From assembly GCA_910577415.1 (NCBI GenBank), contig CAJTLK010000026.1:7048-21853 (forward strand): a stretch of 14,806 bases of DNA. Reading direction: 5' to 3'. This document shows, in pieces, positions 14,246 through 14,806 of this stretch (within the stretch, counting starts at the first letter, position 1; each line of letters starts with the position of its first letter). Made by a program: the position numbers and the translations under genes. The stretch comes from an uncultured Oscillospiraceae bacterium. GTDB taxonomy: Bacteria > Bacillota > Clostridia > Oscillospirales > Oscillospiraceae. The notes under the pieces were generated by a model. That model did not search any database. It worked only from the letters and a program-made list of their open reading frames with translations, and had not been told where the DNA came from.

Positions 14246-14806
14246 TCAGAGTCCTTCCTTCCTATACCACTCCGCCATTTGCTCACAGGTAACGATCTCC
14301 ACGTCGCCGCTGTGGCGATAGCTGCCAAACTGTACCAAAAGCGGGGCTATGGCGGACATCGTGCCTCTTTGAATACAGTCCTGGATCCGCGCCACGTCTT
14401 CGCCCATATCCTTTCCATAAATGACCGCATCCCGGATCGACCCTACATAGCTGCGAGGGTCCACATTCTGAGGCCTAGCCTTCCAGTCCCGGTAAACCTG
14501 ACCTGCGCCGGCGCTTTCGGTCAACTCTGGCCGATCCTGAAACAGCTTGAGAATATTTCTGGTACAGGCAAGCCTGAGGTCGGTATCCACATTGATCTTG
14601 CTGATCCCCAGCCGGGCGATCCGCGCAAGCTGCTCCACCTCAATGCCAAAGGCGTTTTCCAGCTTTCCCCCCATGGCATTGATGGCCCGGACATACTCCT
14701 GAGGGACTGTGGAGGAGCCGTGGCTGACCAGAAACCCCCTGACCCCCTCATGGCGCATACATTCCTTTGCCGCTATGGCGATCTCCTGCCGGATACGGGC
14801 ACCCTT
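14246..14806 (-). CDS. fba: Class II fructose-bisphosphate-type aldolase, C-terminal part
   Basis: The gene runs off the right edge; 186 C-terminal residues are visible, the frame being open to base 14806. SHGSSTVPQEYV contains a histidine expected to bind the catalytic zinc. ISKINVDTDLRLA is the hallmark NxDTD region that contacts the substrate phosphate. DPRSYVGSIRDAV also matches zinc-dependent class II aldolases of the long (Cbb-like) subgroup. These enzymes split a ketose phosphate into dihydroxyacetone phosphate and an aldehyde. An internal ATG at 14758 is not the start, since family sequence continues upstream of it (RIRQEIAIAAKEC). The rest of the chain ends near GSYRHSGDVEIVTCEQMAEW, a tail unlike a simple FBP aldolase end that may reflect another substrate. 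The operon promoter must lie outside the window. Confidence 0.85.
   Translation of the reverse strand, partial: KGARIRQEIAIAAKECMRHEGVRGFLVSHGSSTVPQEYVRAINAMGGKLENAFGIEVEQLARIARLGISKINVDTDLRLACTRNILKLFQDRPELTESAGAGQVYRDWKARPQNVDPRSYVGSIRDAVIYGKDMGEDVARIQDCIQRGTMSAIAPLLVQFGSYRHSGDVEIVTCEQMAEWYRKEGL

Overview
The window looks like chromosomal DNA of a strictly anaerobic, GC-rich Firmicute. The best guess is a gut Oscillospiraceae/Clostridia relative of Flavonifractor or Pseudoflavonifractor; this is inferred from gene content and codon use, with no marker gene to confirm it. Supporting signs are a clostridial-type [FeFe] hydrogenase, an oxygen-sensitive class III ribonucleotide reductase with its activase, strong AGGAGG-type ribosome binding sites and many short GC-rich hairpin terminators. 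No tRNA, rRNA, insertion sequence or phage gene was seen.

Layout. (1) Positions 1-980 hold the wreck of a type I-C CRISPR-Cas locus: an intact promoter, RBS and HD-nuclease domain of cas3, running straight into three degenerate 33-bp repeats with two 33-bp spacers, then a terminator. Everything normally between (the cas3 helicase, cas5, cas8c, cas7, cas4, cas1, cas2 and the leader) is absent. (2) Positions 1019-4701 hold a two-gene hydrogenase operon on the + strand. The first gene joins a NuoF-type Fe-S domain to a GltD-like FAD/NAD(P)H oxidoreductase; the second is an [FeFe] hydrogenase of about 568 residues with all cluster ligands. (3) Positions 4755-6228 hold a minus-strand sodium:neurotransmitter-symporter-family transporter with its own promoter. 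(4) Positions 6368-10037 hold nrdD, a LysE-family exporter and nrdG on the + strand, with a regulatory region containing an NrdR-like box, two promoters and two perfect inverted repeats. (5) Positions 10090-14806 hold a tightly packed minus-strand catabolic operon, read from the right edge leftwards: class II aldolase (N-terminus outside the window), a divergent triose-phosphate-isomerase paralogue, a LarA-like nickel racemase/epimerase homologue, a TauE/SafE permease and a zinc-dependent dehydrogenase.

How the genes work together. The hydrogenase pair probably disposes of reducing equivalents from NAD(P)H and/or ferredoxin as H2. NrdD and NrdG form the anaerobic deoxynucleotide-synthesis pair. 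The five-gene minus-strand operon has the parts of an uncharacterised pathway that epimerises and oxidises a hydroxylated acid or sugar, splits a phosphorylated ketose and isomerises the product. Its substrate cannot be read from this window, and two of its enzymes (the LarA-like protein and the TPI paralogue) depart from their family's active-site patterns. That operon and the collapsed CRISPR locus are the two most interesting parts of the window.
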